A model generated the notes under the pieces. It did not search any database. It had not been told where the DNA came from and was given only the letters and a program-made list of their open reading frames with translations. A stretch of DNA of 7,398 bases from an uncultured Actinomyces sp. (lineage in GTDB: Bacteria; Actinomycetota; Actinomycetes; Actinomycetales; Actinomycetaceae), in NCBI GenBank assembly GCA_915069725.1, contig CAJZFF010000079.1:1-7398 (forward strand), read 5' to 3'. The stretch's first letter is position 1; each line of letters opens with the position of its first letter. The translations under genes and the position numbers were made by a program. Positions 7,214-7,398 of this stretch are shown piece by piece.

Positions 7214-7366
7214 TTACTGCCGTTGCTGGCTAATCGGCGTCTGCTGTGCGCCGTGTCGGCGTCGAGGACGCACTCTGGCTCGACAACTGAGCGCCGGGGG
7301 CATGTTGACTGTCCTGTCAGCGACGATGCGCGGAGGGAAGAGGCCTGGCAGGTCGCTGGTGTCCAT
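7214..7366 (-). CDS. Possible small ORF, 50 codons, leaderless-type start
   Basis: A 50-codon ORF beginning MDTSDLPGLFPPRIVADRTV and ending TAA just before the pckG terminator hairpin, convergent with pckG. I do not recognise it. In favour: its ATG lies 7 nt after TAATGT (minus strand 7379-7374), the same geometry as the five genes at 57-5047, and the first 25 or so codons have mostly G or C in third position. Against: the second half is Arg/Gln-rich with mixed third positions, and an ORF of this length is easily random in GC-rich DNA. It could also be the start of a decayed gene. An alternative start in another frame at 7377 runs through the terminator and into pckG and is less credible. Confidence 0.3.
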   Translation of the reverse strand: MDTSDLPGLFPPRIVADRTVNMPPALSCRARVRPRRRHGAQQTPISQQRQ

Positions 7367-7373
7367 GGTGCTG

Positions 7374-7379
7374 ACATTA
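7374..7379 (-). promoter_or_regulatory. Candidate -10 hexamer TAATGT for the small ORF at 7214-7366
   Basis: TAATGT is 7 nt from the ATG (spacer CAGCACC). A 17-bp-spaced -35 would fall at the window edge and cannot be judged. Confidence 0.3.
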
Positions 7380-7398
7380 AAGGCGCATCGGAGCCGCA

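Overview
The window reads as chromosomal DNA from a high-GC Gram-positive actinobacterium. Most likely it is Actinomyces or a close relative. This rests on GC-rich third codon positions, a GTP-type PEP carboxykinase, LppM-like cell-envelope proteins and actinobacterial-style promoters abutting start codons. The genus is an inference; no rRNA or other taxonomic marker is present.

Layout. Positions 57-5047 hold five consecutive minus-strand genes, transcribed right to left: 5047-4196, 4147-3047, 2993-2016, 1946-1071 and 947-57. All five encode paralogous membrane proteins with one plan: an N-terminal export signal, a beta-rich extracytoplasmic domain with two conserved cysteines and a 'TFPG.VT..GGKV.G..VTF/W' signature, one transmembrane helix with a basic stop-transfer, and a cytoplasmic C-terminus. 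The domain resembles mycobacterial LppM. The two promoter-proximal (right-hand) copies are lipoproteins; the other three have ordinary signal peptides. Four of the five carry a 70-140 residue cytoplasmic tail rich in Pro, Gln, Gly and Tyr with internal repeats; the first gene of the series lacks it.

Regulation. Directly upstream of each of the five minus-strand starts lies a TANNNT -10 hexamer, 6-7 nt from the ATG. This is the geometry of leaderless actinobacterial promoters. A strong hairpin plus T-rich tract separates the last two genes. The array therefore looks like five separately promoted genes rather than a simple operon.

Positions 5048-5290 are a divergent intergenic region. Positions 5291-7138 on the plus strand encode a complete 615-residue GTP-dependent PEP carboxykinase with a normal Shine-Dalgarno, followed by two hairpins, the second a 17-bp-stem terminator. 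The remaining ~190 nt contain only a possible 50-codon minus-strand ORF, which again starts 7 nt after a TANNNT hexamer.

The carboxykinase is central metabolism and has no evident functional link with the membrane array. The array, of unknown function, is the notable part of the window.
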